From Motilimonas cestriensis (GTDB lineage: Bacteria > Pseudomonadota > Gammaproteobacteria > Enterobacterales > CBDFNC01): DNA of 64,000 bases. This document shows positions 17,092 through 27,180 of the stretch, in pieces. Each line of letters begins with the position of its first letter. The stretch's first letter is position 1. A program made the position numbers and the translations under genes. The notes beneath the pieces were generated by a model that saw only the letters and a list, made by a program, of their open reading frames with translations, made no database searches and was not told the origin of the DNA. The DNA lies in NCBI RefSeq assembly GCF_021295315.1, contig NZ_JAIMJA010000001.1, forward strand, positions 248,001 to 312,000, given 5' to 3'.

Positions 17092-18618
17092 ATGTTTGAA
17101 TTAGATAACCGCACCTTGCTTCTTGTCACGGCCCTTATATCCATTGGCTCTGCCATTGCATTAATTGCTTTATGGAGAGCACAAACAAAACCCAATGGCG
17201 CAGGCTATTGGGCCGCGGGCATGTCGACTATTGCACTTGCTGGTATATTGATCTCTAATCGCGGAATTATCCCGGACCTATTTTCTTTGGTTATCGCTAA
17301 TACATTGTTCGTATTGGGTTTCTTGCTCATATCTCGGGGGCTGCGCATCTTTACAGATCAACCCGTCTTAACTTATCTAGACGTTGGCTTGCCCACTATA
17401 TCAATCATAGGCTTTAGCTATTTTCACTACCATCAACCTGATTTAAACATCCGCGTAATCATCATCTCTACTGCGTTTGCGATCACTTGTGCCACGGCAA
17501 CGATGACAATGCTAAATAATAAACAGGCGCCTTGGCGCTCTGCGGGTATCGCCGTTGCTATTGTTTTTGCAGTATTTGGCATTGCGCACGCAATACGTGT
17601 ATTAGTCGCACTTTTTCATTCGTTTGAACACTCTTTTATGCATCCCACTGTGACATCGTCTTATGTGTTTTTAGTTGGCATTTTTGCCTTAGGTGGCATG
17701 GCAATTACCCTTATCTTGTTAACGTATTCTACCTTAGAGTCTGAGCTGCGGATTGTGTCACAAGCAGTTAAACAGTCGGCTTCTTCGGTCGTTATCACGG
17801 ATACCAGTGGTAATATCCAATATGTAAATCCAGCCTTTACCGAAAAAACAGGCTACCAAATCGAAGAAGTACTGGGCGAAAACCCGCGTATTTTACGCAC
17901 AGATGAAACTGATCCAGAGCATTATAAAGCGTTGTGGCATTGTCTTGCCGCAGGCGAAACATGGCGCGGAGAATTTCATAATCGGAAAAAAAATGGTGAA
18001 CTGTTCTGGGAAATTGCCTCCATTGCGCCAGTGAAACAGCGTAATGGGGTAGTCAGTCATTACGTGGCAATAAAAGAAGACATTACTGCCCTGAAAAAAG
18101 CCGAAGCACGCATTTTACACATGGCCAACCATGATGCGTTAACGGGCTTACCCTCCAGAAGATTAGCAAGAGATCGGTTACAAAGTGCATTGGCAGCCGC
18201 AAAACGCAATAAACTAAAAGCAGCGGTTATGTTTGTTGATATCGATGGCTTTAAAGACGTAAATGATACCCTAGGCCATGATGTCGGTGATAATGTATTA
18301 AAAGAAACCGCGGCACGCCTTAGGGATACAGTACGAGAAGTTGACACCGTTGCCCGAGTGGGTGGTGATGAGTTTTGGATTATTCTCTCTGATTTTGAAA
18401 GCAAATCATCCGCAATAAAGATTGCCGAAAAAATCATTGATACGTTAGCGACCCCTTACCAAGTTGAAGACAATGAAGTACAAATCAGCGCCAGCGTTGG
18501 CATTGCGTTATATCCCGATCACGCCACTTCAGCGCAAGGGCTCATAAAATTAGCCGATCAAGCCATGTATAAAATAAAACGCAAAGGCAAAAATAACTAC
18601 GCCATTGCAGATAGTTAA
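17092..18618 (+). CDS. Membrane-bound PAS-GGDEF diguanylate cyclase
   Basis: From the ATG at 17092 the protein has 508 residues: about six or seven membrane helices (residues ~8-215), a PAS domain with its PAC tail (~222-335) and a GGDEF domain (~340-508). The active-site GGDEF (424-428) is intact and an inhibitory-site RxxD (REVD, 415-418) sits five residues before it, so it should make c-di-GMP from GTP and be product-inhibited. The N-terminal membrane part is probably a sensor of unknown ligand. A longer in-frame start at 17032 would translate one arm of the palindrome and is unlikely. No EAL domain is present. Confidence 0.88.
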   Translation: MFELDNRTLLLVTALISIGSAIALIALWRAQTKPNGAGYWAAGMSTIALAGILISNRGIIPDLFSLVIANTLFVLGFLLISRGLRIFTDQPVLTYLDVGLPTISIIGFSYFHYHQPDLNIRVIIISTAFAITCATATMTMLNNKQAPWRSAGIAVAIVFAVFGIAHAIRVLVALFHSFEHSFMHPTVTSSYVFLVGIFALGGMAITLILLTYSTLESELRIVSQAVKQSASSVVITDTSGNIQYVNPAFTEKTGYQIEEVLGENPRILRTDETDPEHYKALWHCLAAGETWRGEFHNRKKNGELFWEIASIAPVKQRNGVVSHYVAIKEDITALKKAEARILHMANHDALTGLPSRRLARDRLQSALAAAKRNKLKAAVMFVDIDGFKDVNDTLGHDVGDNVLKETAARLRDTVREVDTVARVGGDEFWIILSDFESKSSAIKIAEKIIDTLATPYQVEDNEVQISASVGIALYPDHATSAQGLIKLADQAMYKIKRKGKNNYAIADS

Positions 18619-18667
18619 CTGATGCGCCTGTATCTTGCCCTGTACCGACCATTAAATTTTTAAAAAG

Positions 18668-19453
18668 TCACGATTTATAAACTTGTATGTAATTCACCCC
18701 CAGATTGGCTGTTGTGCGCCATGTTTGGCTCAATGGGTTGTAAACCATGCCCATTTCTGCCACCCGCTTTAGCCCCATTGTTGATGCCATTGCCTGTAAT
18801 TCATCTGGCTTAACAAAGGCGCGCCAACTGTGCGTTCCAATGGGCAAATAGCGCATAATATATTCAGCGCCAATAATGCCAATTAAATAAGATTTAATTG
18901 TGCGATTAAGCGTCGCCATGATCACGCAGCCACCCACTTTGCATAATTGACTGCATTGCGCCACCAATGCTTGTTGATCGGGTACATGCTCTATCACTTC
19001 AGCATTGATCACCACATCGTAACGACGCAAATCAACTTGGCTAGTATGCTGTGCGTGCTCATGACGATACTCAATCTTCAACTGTGATTGCAATGCATGT
19101 CGCTTGGCAACTTCAATACTGACCTCACTCACATCAATGCCAACCACGTTAGCGCCCGCTCTCGCTAGCGGCTCACAAACCAAGCCACCGCCACAACCAA
19201 CGTCTAAAATATTTAAACCTTGCAGTGGATGGCTATCATTGGGATCGCGGCCATAAAATGTACAAATTTGCGCAATAAAATATTCCACTCGGGCGCGATT
19301 AAATTCCAATGCGGTTTTATATTGGCCGCCTGGATCCCACCAACTTTCAGCCAGCTGATCAAATCTAGCAATTTCTACTGGGCTAAAATTATCGCTATTC
19401 CTCCCCGCAGTGTTACTCTTTGGTACACTCTTTAGCTGACTTTTATCTAACAT
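18668..19453 (-). CDS. ubiG: Ubiquinone biosynthesis O-methyltransferase
   Basis: This SAM-dependent enzyme carries out both O-methylations in ubiquinone synthesis. SAM motif I is seen as ILDVGCGGGLVCEPLA, followed by VVGIDVS, and the family segment FDQLAESWWDP lies upstream. The start was placed at the ATG at 19453 (MLDKSQL, 261 residues) with a purine-rich GAGAG upstream, rather than at the longer frame's start at 19498, which adds 15 residues. It stands alone on the minus strand, divergent from the DUF2237 gene. Confidence 0.93.
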   Translation of the reverse strand: MLDKSQLKSVPKSNTAGRNSDNFSPVEIARFDQLAESWWDPGGQYKTALEFNRARVEYFIAQICTFYGRDPNDSHPLQGLNILDVGCGGGLVCEPLARAGANVVGIDVSEVSIEVAKRHALQSQLKIEYRHEHAQHTSQVDLRRYDVVINAEVIEHVPDQQALVAQCSQLCKVGGCVIMATLNRTIKSYLIGIIGAEYIMRYLPIGTHSWRAFVKPDELQAMASTMGLKRVAEMGMVYNPLSQTWRTTANLGVNYIQVYKS

Positions 19454-19509
19454 GTTAACTCTCTCGCTTATCTGATATTGATGGGCTAACAACAACACAA
19501 GGTGGTTTT

Positions 19510-19872
19510 ATGGACAATCAATTAAATGTATTAGGTACGCATTTAGCGTTATGTGATTGCAATACGGGCTACGCCCGAAAAGGGTTTTGTGAAGTGCCTA
19601 ATTCTGACGTTGGTAACCACAGTGTTTGCGCCGTGATGACCAATGCGTTTTTGCAATTTACCCTCGCCCAAGGCAATGATTTGATCAGCCCCAACCCGAT
19701 GTACAACTTCCCCGGCCTAAAAGCGGGCGATAAATGGTGTTTGTGCGCCTCGCGTTGGCTGCAAGCAGCGCAAGCCAATGTTGCCCCGCCCGTCATCCTT
19801 GAGGCCACTCATCAAAAAGCACTGCAGCAGATTTCACTTGCCATTTTACAAGCTCATCAATATCAGGGTTAA
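19510..19872 (+). CDS. DUF2237 family protein
   Basis: This 120-residue Cys-rich protein begins NVLGTHLALCDCNTGYARKG and contains HSVCAVMTNAFL and GDKWCLCASRW, the conserved core of DUF2237. The family has no established biochemical role as far as I know. The several conserved Cys residues could bind metal or be redox-active; that is a guess. It is divergent from ubiG and followed by the nucleotidase-like gene 36 bp later in the same direction. Confidence 0.8.
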   Translation: MDNQLNVLGTHLALCDCNTGYARKGFCEVPNSDVGNHSVCAVMTNAFLQFTLAQGNDLISPNPMYNFPGLKAGDKWCLCASRWLQAAQANVAPPVILEATHQKALQQISLAILQAHQYQG

Positions 19873-19908
19873 TCTCAATAATTCTATAGCTCAAAGGCGA
19901 GAAGTAGC

Positions 19909-20349
19909 ATGATAGTTTACATAGATATGGACGATGTACTGTGTGATTTTAGTGGCGCGTTTCAACGTGCTATAACTCATACCCCACAAATCCAGTTCCC
20001 TCAATCCCAGTATGGATTCTACACGGCACTCGAGCCCATCGAGGGCGCAATAGAAGCCGTCAAAACAATGATCGAGTCCAGTGCATACACTCCGTATATA
20101 CTCACTGCGCCATCGGTTCGAAATCCACTTTGTTACACGGAAAAACGCGTCTGGGTAGAGCTGTATTTTGGCTTAGATTTTGCCGAAAAGCTGATCATTT
20201 GCTCAAACAAAGGCCTGCTAATGGGAGATTATCTGATTGATGACAAATCAAAAGGTCGCGGTCAAGAAGGCTTTACTGGTGAGCTAATTCAGTTTGGTCA
20301 AGCACCATTCAAAAATTGGCAAGAAGTAAGGGAATACTTACGCTTTTAA
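19909..20349 (+). CDS. HAD-superfamily 5'-nucleotidase-like protein (NT5C type)
   Basis: The 146-residue protein opens with YIDMDDVLCDF, the DxDxV motif of HAD phosphatases where the first Asp forms the phospho-enzyme, and has YILTAPS as motif II and the late DYLIDDKSKGRG acidic motif. The size and motifs fit the 5'(3')-deoxyribonucleotidase (NT5C) group, which removes phosphate from nucleoside monophosphates. The actual substrate is not shown by sequence. It is probably co-transcribed with the DUF2237 gene. Confidence 0.75.
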   Translation: MIVYIDMDDVLCDFSGAFQRAITHTPQIQFPQSQYGFYTALEPIEGAIEAVKTMIESSAYTPYILTAPSVRNPLCYTEKRVWVELYFGLDFAEKLIICSNKGLLMGDYLIDDKSKGRGQEGFTGELIQFGQAPFKNWQEVREYLRF

Positions 20350-20353
20350 CCGC

Positions 20354-20381
20354 TGCATGCTCATTATTTTAAGAGCATGCA
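20354..20381. terminator. Stem-loop between convergent genes
   Basis: Perfect 9-bp arms TGCATGCTC and GAGCATGCA flank a 10-base AT-rich loop, five bases after the nucleotidase stop and before the end of the convergent DUF2999 gene. There is no clear T-run, so it is a weak terminator candidate in either direction. Confidence 0.5.
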
Positions 20382-20393
20382 ACAAATGAAACC

Positions 20394-20645
20394 TTACTGC
20401 TGAAGACGCTCTTTCGCTTCTTCAACTTTGGTAAAATCTAGCCCGAGTTCGTCAACCGCTTCTTTTAGCAAAGCTGGATTTTGCATGACTTGCGCCATTA
20501 ATTGTTGCAGCTTATCTTGTGGTAGCCCTAGCTGGCTTAAGGTGGTCATCGCCGCTAGCGGGTTTTGCGTCAGAGTTTGAAATAACTCGTTGATCTTCTC
20601 TTCTGAGACATTGTTCTCTTTTAACAGTGCAATAATTGGGTTCAT
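20394..20645 (-). CDS. DUF2999 family protein
   Basis: This small, acidic, helical protein (83 residues from the ATG at 20645) begins MNPIIALLKENNVSEEKI, the pattern of DUF2999, a family of unknown function in Vibrio and Alteromonadales-type bacteria. An AAAGG site precedes this ATG; the longer frame's GTG 15 bases upstream overlaps that site and is unlikely. No motif suggests a function. Confidence 0.7.
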   Translation of the reverse strand: MNPIIALLKENNVSEEKINELFQTLTQNPLAAMTTLSQLGLPQDKLQQLMAQVMQNPALLKEAVDELGLDFTKVEEAKERLQQ

Positions 20646-20761
20646 CGAAATACCTTTCACTAGTAAACATAATTTGGTGCCAGTTTAACATTTGCCTTGC
20701 TAGCTGGGTACTAGCAAATAACTCGCCCCCATCACCCTCATATTGAGACTTTGCTATCTAA

Positions 20762-21184
20762 CTAAGACTGACCTTGGAGCGTCACCAGCAAGGTTCTGGC
20801 ACCACCACAATTGCGGTGCTCACAAAGATAAAGCCCTTGCCAAATGCCCATATTAAAGTGGCCATTGGTAACGGGGACTGACACACTGTGCCCTAATAAA
20901 CTGGACTTAATATGACTAGGCAAATCATCACTGCCTTCGTAAATGTGCTTATAATACGGCTCGTCTTCTGGCACAGTGCGGTTAAAAAACTGCTCAAAGT
21001 CTTGTCGCACAGTAGAGTCAGTATTTTCATTGATAGTTAAGCCCGCTGAGGTATGTTGAATAAAAATATGCGCAAGCCCAATAGATACCTCAGATATTTC
21101 CGGCAACAACTGTAATACTTCATCAGTAATTAAGTGAAAACCGCGCTTTTTCGGCGATAAAACAATTTCTTTTTGAATCCACAT
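20762..21184 (-). CDS. yjbQ: YjbQ family protein (UPF0047)
   Basis: The 140-residue protein is a member of the widespread UPF0047/YjbQ family. The family signature HIFIQHTSAGLTINENTD, with conserved His and Thr residues, and the C-terminal HRNCGGARTLLVTL are intact. Family members show weak thiamine-phosphate synthase activity in E. coli, but the physiological role is unsettled. It is a single-gene unit on the minus strand. Confidence 0.88.
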   Translation of the reverse strand: MWIQKEIVLSPKKRGFHLITDEVLQLLPEISEVSIGLAHIFIQHTSAGLTINENTDSTVRQDFEQFFNRTVPEDEPYYKHIYEGSDDLPSHIKSSLLGHSVSVPVTNGHFNMGIWQGLYLCEHRNCGGARTLLVTLQGQS

Positions 21185-21447
21185 AACAGTCTCACAAATA
21201 ACTCACACAAAACGATATTTTACAGTGAGCGCAGCCCATTAACCATCTATACCCACAATTGCCTTAACGGTCAGCAGCAAAATGATGATTGAGCGTATCA
21301 TAACGCCAACGATTCGCGATAAGATCTAGTAAGTAAATAGCCAGCCAAGCAAAAAGAAATTAAAGTAAGCATTGCCTAAACTGTAATTCACCGCTCTTCG
21401 TATAACAGCGTGATAACTAACCACCATATAATAAAAGGATTTCAGCG

Positions 21448-23154
21448 ATGACAGATCCATCAAGCACTGCCCCGCAGCCTAATATTTCAGATTTAGCGAC
21501 CTTTGCTAAGGCTGTCGATTATTCCTTGATGGAGCAACTCACTCCCGATCCAGACGCCACAGCAGATGGCCATGATCACTATGCGCGACAAGTATTTTCA
21601 GGTCATTACGTCCCTGTAAAACCCACCGCTATAGCAGATGCTAACTATGTCAGTCATAGCCAAGCATTTTTTGCGCAGCTGGGATTAGCGGACGCCCTGG
21701 CTCATGATGCAAGTTTTCGTCAGCTTTTTTCCGGTGATTTAAGTAACGCCCCTGCCCCCATGAAGCGGTTCGGCTGGGCAACAGGCTATGCGTTATCAAT
21801 TTATGGCACCGAATATACTCAGCAATGCCCATTTCATACCGGTAATGGCTACGGCGATGGTCGTGCCATGTCTATATTTGAAGGCGTCTTCAATGGCCAG
21901 CGCTACGAAATGCAATTAAAAGGTGGAGGCCCTACCCCCTATTGTCGCGGGGCAGATGGCCGGGCAGTATTACGCTCTAGTGTGCGTGAATTTTTAGCGC
22001 AAGAATATATGCACAACTTAGGGGTCCCAAGCTCTCGCTCTCTCACCTTATATGTATCCAAGTCAGAAACGGTCTCTCGGCCTTGGTATTCAAGCAACTC
22101 CTATTCCGCCGACCCCGATGTGATGGTTGAAAACCCAGTCGCTATCTCAACCCGCGTCGCGCCCTCATTTTTACGTGTTGGTCAAATAGAGCTGTTTGCC
22201 CGTCGCGTGCGCGATAATGCACACGACAACGCCTTCGCTGAACTAAAGCAAATAGTGGTGCATTTAATTGCGCGTGAATATAAATCTGAGATAGACGTAA
22301 AGCTTGGCTTCAATAATCAGGTTATAGAATTAGCAAAATTGTTCCAAGTGCGTTTAAGCAAACTCATCGCTAACTGGCTACGTGTTGGCTATTGCCAAGG
22401 TAACTTTAACAGTGACAACTGCGCCGCCGGTGGCTTTACCTTAGATTATGGCCCGTTTGGTTTTTGTGAAGCCTTTGATCCCGAATTTCAGCCGTGGACC
22501 GGCGGTGGCAAACACTTTTCTTTCTTCAATCAACCCGCAGCGGCCGAAGCTAACTTTCATATGCTTTGGACAGCATTAAGGCCACTGCTAGCGCAAGATG
22601 AACAAGCACTGGCCCAATTAGATGACGTTCGCCGTGGCTTTAAAGACGAAATACAACAGCAATGTCAATCAATGTGGGCCGCTAAACTGGGCTCAAGTGA
22701 ATTCCACCCTGAACTATTTGGTCAGCTGATGCAGTTAATGATCCAAACCAAGGTTGACTACACTATCTTCTTCCGTGAGCTATCCCATATACCTAATGAT
22801 ATCAGCAGTTTGAAAAAGAGTTTTTACCTACCTACATCTGCTGAGCAAGATAAGCAATGGCAACATTGGTTAGACCAATGGCTCAATCTGCTAGCCAATG
22901 AGAAGCAAGATTTAAAGACCATTGCAAGCAACATGAAACGCACCAATCCAAAATACACTTGGCGCGAGTGGTTGGTTGCGCCCGCTTATCAGCAAGCAAT
23001 GCGAGGCGATTACTCATTAATTGAAGAGCTAAAACAAGTATTTAGCGCCCCCTATGGTGAGCAAACCAAGGCGATTGAAGAAAAGTATTATCGACTGAGA
23101 CCTCAAGAATATTTCCGCGCTGGCGGGATATCGCACTACAGTTGTTCGTCTTGA
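21448..23154 (+). CDS. selO: Protein adenylyltransferase SelO
   Basis: SelO is a pseudokinase that transfers AMP from ATP to Ser/Thr/Tyr of proteins, linked to redox stress. The family core [25 protein letters not shown] and [17 protein letters not shown], and the metal-binding [11 protein letters not shown] then LDYGPFGF, are present. The protein ends in SCSS, with Cys in the place where animal SelO carries selenocysteine. At 568 residues it is longer than the E. coli enzyme (478). An AAAGGA site supports the ATG at 21448. Confidence 0.92.
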   Translation: MTDPSSTAPQPNISDLATFAKAVDYSLMEQLTPDPDATADGHDHYARQVFSGHYVPVKPTAIADANYVSHSQAFFAQLGLADALAHDASFRQLFSGDLSNAPAPMKRFGWATGYALSIYGTEYTQQCPFHTGNGYGDGRAMSIFEGVFNGQRYEMQLKGGGPTPYCRGADGRAVLRSSVREFLAQEYMHNLGVPSSRSLTLYVSKSETVSRPWYSSNSYSADPDVMVENPVAISTRVAPSFLRVGQIELFARRVRDNAHDNAFAELKQIVVHLIAREYKSEIDVKLGFNNQVIELAKLFQVRLSKLIANWLRVGYCQGNFNSDNCAAGGFTLDYGPFGFCEAFDPEFQPWTGGGKHFSFFNQPAAAEANFHMLWTALRPLLAQDEQALAQLDDVRRGFKDEIQQQCQSMWAAKLGSSEFHPELFGQLMQLMIQTKVDYTIFFRELSHIPNDISSLKKSFYLPTSAEQDKQWQHWLDQWLNLLANEKQDLKTIASNMKRTNPKYTWREWLVAPAYQQAMRGDYSLIEELKQVFSAPYGEQTKAIEEKYYRLRPQEYFRAGGISHYSCSS

Positions 23155-23303
23155 ATAGCTAAATGGTCAGGAAAGCTTACGCCGTAACCACAGAAATATT
23201 AGCGTGGTTTCGGCGAAAATAATGTGGCTAATGCCAGTTTCAACTTGGCTAGAGCTGAGCTAAATAGGTAACAATTACGTATCAAATCTCAAAGGAGTGA
23301 GCG

Positions 23304-23576
23304 ATGAAAAATGAGATTTGCAGTAAAACTATACTAACGGTATTTGAATATATTCAGCAGCATGGTGAAGACACCGGCCAAGGTAAACTCTGCTCAGGCA
23401 TATTAGCGTTTACTGACTTCGACTGCTACACACTCTATCTGCAAGGTAGCGGTGTAACAATGCGATTTGGTTTTCATAATTCTTATCACTTAGATTATGA
23501 ACAACAGTCGCAAAAAAATGATTTTTTAAAGAAAATTAACCTGATTTATAATCAAGCCATAAAGCGACACAGTTAG
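23304..23576 (+). CDS. DUF3081-like small protein
   Basis: This 90-residue protein starts MKNEICSKTILTVFEYIQQHG and resembles DUF3081, a small family of unknown function in Vibrio, Shewanella and relatives; the AFTDFDCYTLYLQ stretch followed by an aromatic FHNSYHLDYE part is the recognisable core. A strong AAAGGAGTG ribosome-binding site precedes the ATG. It is a short soluble protein with no signal peptide. The family assignment is from memory of its pattern and is less certain than the coding call. Confidence 0.65.
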   Translation: MKNEICSKTILTVFEYIQQHGEDTGQGKLCSGILAFTDFDCYTLYLQGSGVTMRFGFHNSYHLDYEQQSQKNDFLKKINLIYNQAIKRHS

Positions 23577-23725
23577 ATACTACGCACTTGAAAATCGAAT
23601 AGAAATGTTATTTTGATGCCCTTATCCGCGAGCTTAGAAAGATATTCGATAGCAAGGGCGCGCTGAAGTGGCCAACAAGCAATTAGTATCAGCTGACACC
23701 ATTTAAGCTGCCGAAATCCAGACAC

Positions 23726-23754
23726 AAAAAAACCGCTCATTGAGCGGCTTTTTT
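23726..23754. terminator. Terminator of the tRNA operon
   Basis: CCGCTC and GAGCGG pair around a 3-base loop, with A and T runs on either side, so it can act in both directions. It lies eight bases beyond the last tRNA (Pro) in the direction of transcription (minus strand). Confidence 0.88.
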
Positions 23755-23761
23755 GTTAATT

Positions 23762-23838
<77 letters not shown>

Positions 23839-23848
23839 AACTTAAATT

Positions 23849-23939
23849 GTGCGCTGGTACATTGTAGATGCTCGATACCCTCTGGCCCCACTCTTTATGA
23901 GCTTCAGGGCGATGCGCTACCAGGCTGCGCTAATCACCA
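23849..23939 (-). pseudogene. tRNA-Pro-like element A (rearranged, probably non-functional)
   Basis: Read on the minus strand, this keeps the 5' acceptor strand, D arm and start of the anticodon arm of tRNA-Pro. A 22-base segment then replaces seven bases of the anticodon arm, after which part of the 3' anticodon stem (GGGGCCAGAGGGT) resumes. No T arm or CCA follows. It is a more worn copy of the element at 24165, with a changed first base and a broken 3' hairpin. Confidence 0.75.
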
Positions 23940-23992
23940 ATGTGTTATATAACGAAGCAAATTACTTAATGGTTCACTATATATTTAAATAA

Positions 23993-24069
23993 TGGGGCGA
24001 ATGACGGGGATTGAACCCGCGACAACCGGAATCACAATCCGGGGCTCTACCAACTGAGCTACATCCGCC
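23993..24069 (-). tRNA. tRNA-His(GTG), copy A
   Basis: A 77-base tRNA with encoded CCA. The anticodon loop is TTGTGAT within CCGGA/TCCGG stems, and the extra 5' G (position -1) that HisRS needs faces C73. It appears identical to copy B at 24441. Confidence 0.96.
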
Positions 24070-24077
24070 ACTAAAAC

Positions 24078-24154
<77 letters not shown>

Positions 24155-24164
24155 AACTAAAACT

Positions 24165-24255
24165 GTGCGCTGGTATATTGCAGAGGGTCGATACCCTCTG
24201 GTCCCACTCTTTATGAGCTTCAGGGCGATGCGCTACCAGGCTGCGCTAATCACCG
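24165..24255 (-). pseudogene. tRNA-Pro-like element B (rearranged)
   Basis: The first 28 bases match tRNA-Pro exactly. Bases that should form the 5' anticodon stem and loop are replaced by a 22-base segment containing CTC-ATAAA-GAG, then GGGACCAGAGGGT resumes. The 3' end is not a T arm but a hairpin, CAGAGGGT-ATCG-ACCCTCTG. It cannot fold as a normal tRNA, yet its second copy at 23849 shares the same structure, so the rearrangement predates the duplication. Confidence 0.75.
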
Positions 24256-24334
24256 AACTTAAACTGAATTCTTGCTTGGATTATTGCTTTTTGAGCAAGT
24301 TAACGCCTGACCAAACTTCATATGACGTTATAAA

Positions 24335-24419
24335 TGGTGCGGAAGGAGAGACTTGAACTCTCACACCTTACGGCACTAGAACCTAAATCTAGCGTGTCTA
24401 CCAATTTCACCACTTCCGC
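24335..24419 (-). tRNA. tRNA-Leu(TAG)
   Basis: An 85-base class II tRNA with a long variable arm, encoded CCA and anticodon loop TTTAGGT between CTAGA and TCTAG. It lies between tRNA-His B and the tRNA-Pro-like element, the place of leuT in the E. coli argX-hisR-leuT-proM operon. Confidence 0.96.
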
Positions 24420-24440
24420 ATTTTATCTTCTTGAAGAAGA

Positions 24441-24517
24441 TGGGGCGAATGACGGGGATTGAACCCGCGACAACCGGAATCACAATCCGGGGCTCTACCA
24501 ACTGAGCTACATCCGCC
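24441..24517 (-). tRNA. tRNA-His(GTG), copy B
   Basis: A 77-base tRNA with encoded CCA, GTG anticodon and the extra 5' G. It is the second tRNA of the transcript, after tRNA-Arg. Confidence 0.96.
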
Positions 24518-24561
24518 GCTATATCTCAACCATTTAAGCTGAATAATTATTCAAAGTTAAA

Positions 24562-24638
24562 TGGCGCACCCTGAAGGATTCGAACCTTCGACCTACGGCT
24601 TAGAAGGCCGTTGCTCTATCCGGCTGAGCTAAGGGCGC
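24562..24638 (-). tRNA. tRNA-Arg(TCT)
   Basis: A 77-base tRNA with encoded CCA. The anticodon loop CTTCTAA is flanked by ACGGC/GCCGT, giving TCT (reads AGA/AGG). It is the first tRNA of the operon; the E. coli counterpart at this position reads CCG instead. Confidence 0.95.
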
Positions 24639-24694
24639 TCATTGTTAGGAGCTATTTGGCTTTACAACCGTTTAGTGCCTGACAACGGGGCGGG

Positions 24695-24723
24695 ATATTA
24701 CTGAGTTGAGCCCAGTTGGTCAA
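24695..24723 (-). promoter_or_regulatory. Promoter of the tRNA operon
   Basis: On the minus strand TTGACC (24723-24718), a 17-bp spacer and TAATAT (24700-24695) form a near-consensus sigma-70 promoter. The -10 box is followed at once by CCCGCCCCG, a GC-rich discriminator typical of stable-RNA promoters under stringent (ppGpp) control. tRNA-Arg begins about 57 bp downstream. Confidence 0.8.
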
Positions 24724-24860
24724 ACACTTTCTTTAAAAATTTTGCTGTTCGCTCATTTGTTAATCAGCCTGCATAAGGGTTGTACGAATTGGCTGACAAG
24801 CTTTCGTTGTTCTGCCACAATATAAGCAGTTTTAATGACAATAAAAGAGTAGCAAAATCA

Positions 24861-25718
24861 ATGTCTGCGCAAATAATTGACGGAACAGCCATCGCTAAAC
24901 AAATAAGAACAAATGTAGCTGAGAAAGTACAACAACGTTTAGCCTTAGGAAAAAGAGTACCTGGTTTAGCGGTAGTATTAGTAGGGCTTGACCCCGCTTC
25001 GCAAGTGTATGTTGGTAGTAAACGCCGTGCCTGTGAAGAAGTGGGCTTTGTATCTAAGTCTTATGATCTACCTGTTACTACCTCTGAAGAAGAGCTATTG
25101 TCATTAATTGATAGCTTAAACGAAGATGATACTGTCGATGGCATCCTAGTACAGCTGCCACTACCTGAAGGGCTTGACTCTACTCAGGTAATCGAGCGCA
25201 TTCGTCCTGATAAAGATGTTGATGGCTTTCATCCTTACAATGTAGGCCGCCTAGCGCAGCGTATTCCACAGCTTCGTCCTTGTACACCTAAAGGTATCAT
25301 TACACTGTTTAATAGCACCCAACAAGCGCCACACGGTAAACATGCGGTCATTGTAGGGGCTTCTAACATTGTTGGTCGTCCGATGATGTTGGAATTACTA
25401 CTCGCGGGCTGTACTGTCACTTGCTGTCATCGCTTCACCGTTGATCTTGAACATCACGTGCGCCAAGCCGATTTACTGGTTGTTGGTGTAGGTAAGCCTA
25501 ACTTTATTCCTGGTGAATGGGTGAAACAAGGTGCTACGGTTATTGATGTAGGTATTAACCGCCTTGAAAACGGTAAACTTGTTGGTGATGTTGAGTTTGA
25601 AGTGGCCCGTCAGCACGCCGCTTTTATTACGCCAGTACCGGGCGGCGTTGGCCCAATGACGGTCGCTACGCTGATTGAAAACACCTTACAAGCTTGTGAG
25701 TCTTTCGATAAGGCTTAA
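24861..25718 (+). CDS. folD: Bifunctional methylene-THF dehydrogenase / methenyl-THF cyclohydrolase
   Basis: FolD interconverts 5,10-methylene-THF and 10-formyl-THF, supplying one-carbon units for purine steps such as PurN. The 285-residue protein from the ATG at 24861 shows the substrate-binding [12 protein letters not shown], the NADP-binding [10 protein letters not shown] and the C-terminal [19 protein letters not shown] longer frame begins at a TTG at 24780, but the family starts at MSAQIIDG. It is convergent with cysS across a shared terminator. Confidence 0.96.
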   Translation: MSAQIIDGTAIAKQIRTNVAEKVQQRLALGKRVPGLAVVLVGLDPASQVYVGSKRRACEEVGFVSKSYDLPVTTSEEELLSLIDSLNEDDTVDGILVQLPLPEGLDSTQVIERIRPDKDVDGFHPYNVGRLAQRIPQLRPCTPKGIITLFNSTQQAPHGKHAVIVGASNIVGRPMMLELLLAGCTVTCCHRFTVDLEHHVRQADLLVVGVGKPNFIPGEWVKQGATVIDVGINRLENGKLVGDVEFEVARQHAAFITPVPGGVGPMTVATLIENTLQACESFDKA

Positions 25719-25745
25719 GTTAAGCGGTGATAAATAACCAATAAC

Positions 25746-25773
25746 AAAAACGGAGGCATTAGCCTCCGTTTTT
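25746..25773. terminator. Bidirectional terminator between folD and cysS
   Basis: A perfect 12-bp inverted repeat (AAAAACGGAGGC and its complement) around an ATTA loop, with a T-run on each strand. It serves both convergent genes. Confidence 0.93.
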
Positions 25774-25803
25774 ATTCATGCATTAAGTAAAAAACCAATT
25801 AGC

Positions 25804-27180
25804 TTAAGCTTTGCGCCATGTGGTCTTGCCTGCACTGTCTTCAAGTATAATATTCATGGCGTTTAGTTTGTCTCTGGCATCATCGGCACTGGCCCAATCT
25901 TTAGCGGCGCGAGCATCGTTACGTTGTTTAATCAACGCCTCAATCACAGCCACCTCATCATCTGACTCGCCGCCTTGCAAAAATTGCTCAGGATCTTGGT
26001 ACAGTAAGCCTAACACCTCAGCGTAAGTTAATAACTCAGCAGCCAAGGCTTGTGCTTTTTCGCCATCGCTGTCTTTAACTTTGTTAATTTCTTTTGCTAG
26101 CTCAAACAATACTGGTAGCGCTTCAGGTGTATTAAAGTCATCGTCCATCGCCAGCTTAAACTGAGTAGCATAAGGCGAATCGGTTGCCGCAGTACTTGGC
26201 TTAATACCGCGCAGCGCAGTGTATAAACGCTCTAACGCCGATCGCGCTTGTTTTAAATTATCTTCACTGTAGTTTAGCTGGCTACGGTAATGGCCCGACA
26301 GTAAGAAATAACGCACCGACTCAGCATCATATTCAGCTAACACATCACGAATAGTGAAAAAGTTGTTCAGTGACTTGGACATTTTCACTTTATCAACCTG
26401 CACCATGCCAGAGTGCATCCAAGTGTTAACGTACTTGCCATTATGGGCACAACATGACTGCGCAATTTCATTTTCATGATGCGGGAAAGCCAAGTCTGAG
26501 CCTCCACCATGAATATCAAACACTTCACCTAAAATTTTGTTATTCATGGCGCTACATTCAATGTGCCAACCTGGACGACCTGCGCCCCATGGTGACTCCC
26601 AACTGGGCTCACCCGGCTTAGACATTTTCCACAACACAAAATCCAACGGATCGTTTTTACTTTGCTCTACTTCAACGCGCGCACCCGCTTGTAACATTTC
26701 TAAATTTTGCTGACTGAGTTTGCCATAATCCGCAAACGAGCTAACCGAAAACAGCACATCGCCCGTGCTTGACACATAAGCGTTGTTTTTAGCAATCAGT
26801 TTTTCAATCATCTCAATCACATCATCCATGTGATTGGTCACGCGTGGCTCGAAATCAGGTCGGCTAATATTTAAAGCATCAAAGTCATCGTGCATGGCTT
26901 GGGTGAAACGAGCGGTTAGCGCGTCGCAGCTTTCGCCGTTTTCGTTAGCACGTTTAATAATTTTGTCGTCAACGTCGGTAATATTGCGCACAAAGGTTAA
27001 ATCGTATCCAGCATAGCGTAGGTAACGTGCAACCAAGTCAAACGCAACAAACGTACGGCCATGACCGATATGACAGTAATCGTAAATGGTTACCCCACAC
27101 ACATACATGCCAACTTTGCCGGCGGTTAAAGGTTTAAATTCCTCTTTTTGACGTGTCAATGTGTTGTATATCTTGAGCAT
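25804..27180 (-). CDS. cysS: Cysteinyl-tRNA synthetase
   Basis: This class I synthetase charges tRNA-Cys. The HIGH motif appears as [19 protein letters not shown] is the second catalytic loop, and the zinc-binding set is suggested by the Cys in YVCGVT and HIECSAMN plus [10 protein letters not shown] set the start at the ATG at 27180 ([10 protein letters not shown], 458 residues) because GAGGAA precedes it; the longer frame adds 22 unrelated residues. The cysS/ppiB/lpxH neighbourhood is the same as in E. coli. Confidence 0.96.
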   Translation of the reverse strand: MLKIYNTLTRQKEEFKPLTAGKVGMYVCGVTIYDYCHIGHGRTFVAFDLVARYLRYAGYDLTFVRNITDVDDKIIKRANENGESCDALTARFTQAMHDDFDALNISRPDFEPRVTNHMDDVIEMIEKLIAKNNAYVSSTGDVLFSVSSFADYGKLSQQNLEMLQAGARVEVEQSKNDPLDFVLWKMSKPGEPSWESPWGAGRPGWHIECSAMNNKILGEVFDIHGGGSDLAFPHHENEIAQSCCAHNGKYVNTWMHSGMVQVDKVKMSKSLNNFFTIRDVLAEYDAESVRYFLLSGHYRSQLNYSEDNLKQARSALERLYTALRGIKPSTAATDSPYATQFKLAMDDDFNTPEALPVLFELAKEINKVKDSDGEKAQALAAELLTYAEVLGLLYQDPEQFLQGGESDDEVAVIEALIKQRNDARAAKDWASADDARDKLNAMNIILEDSAGKTTWRKA

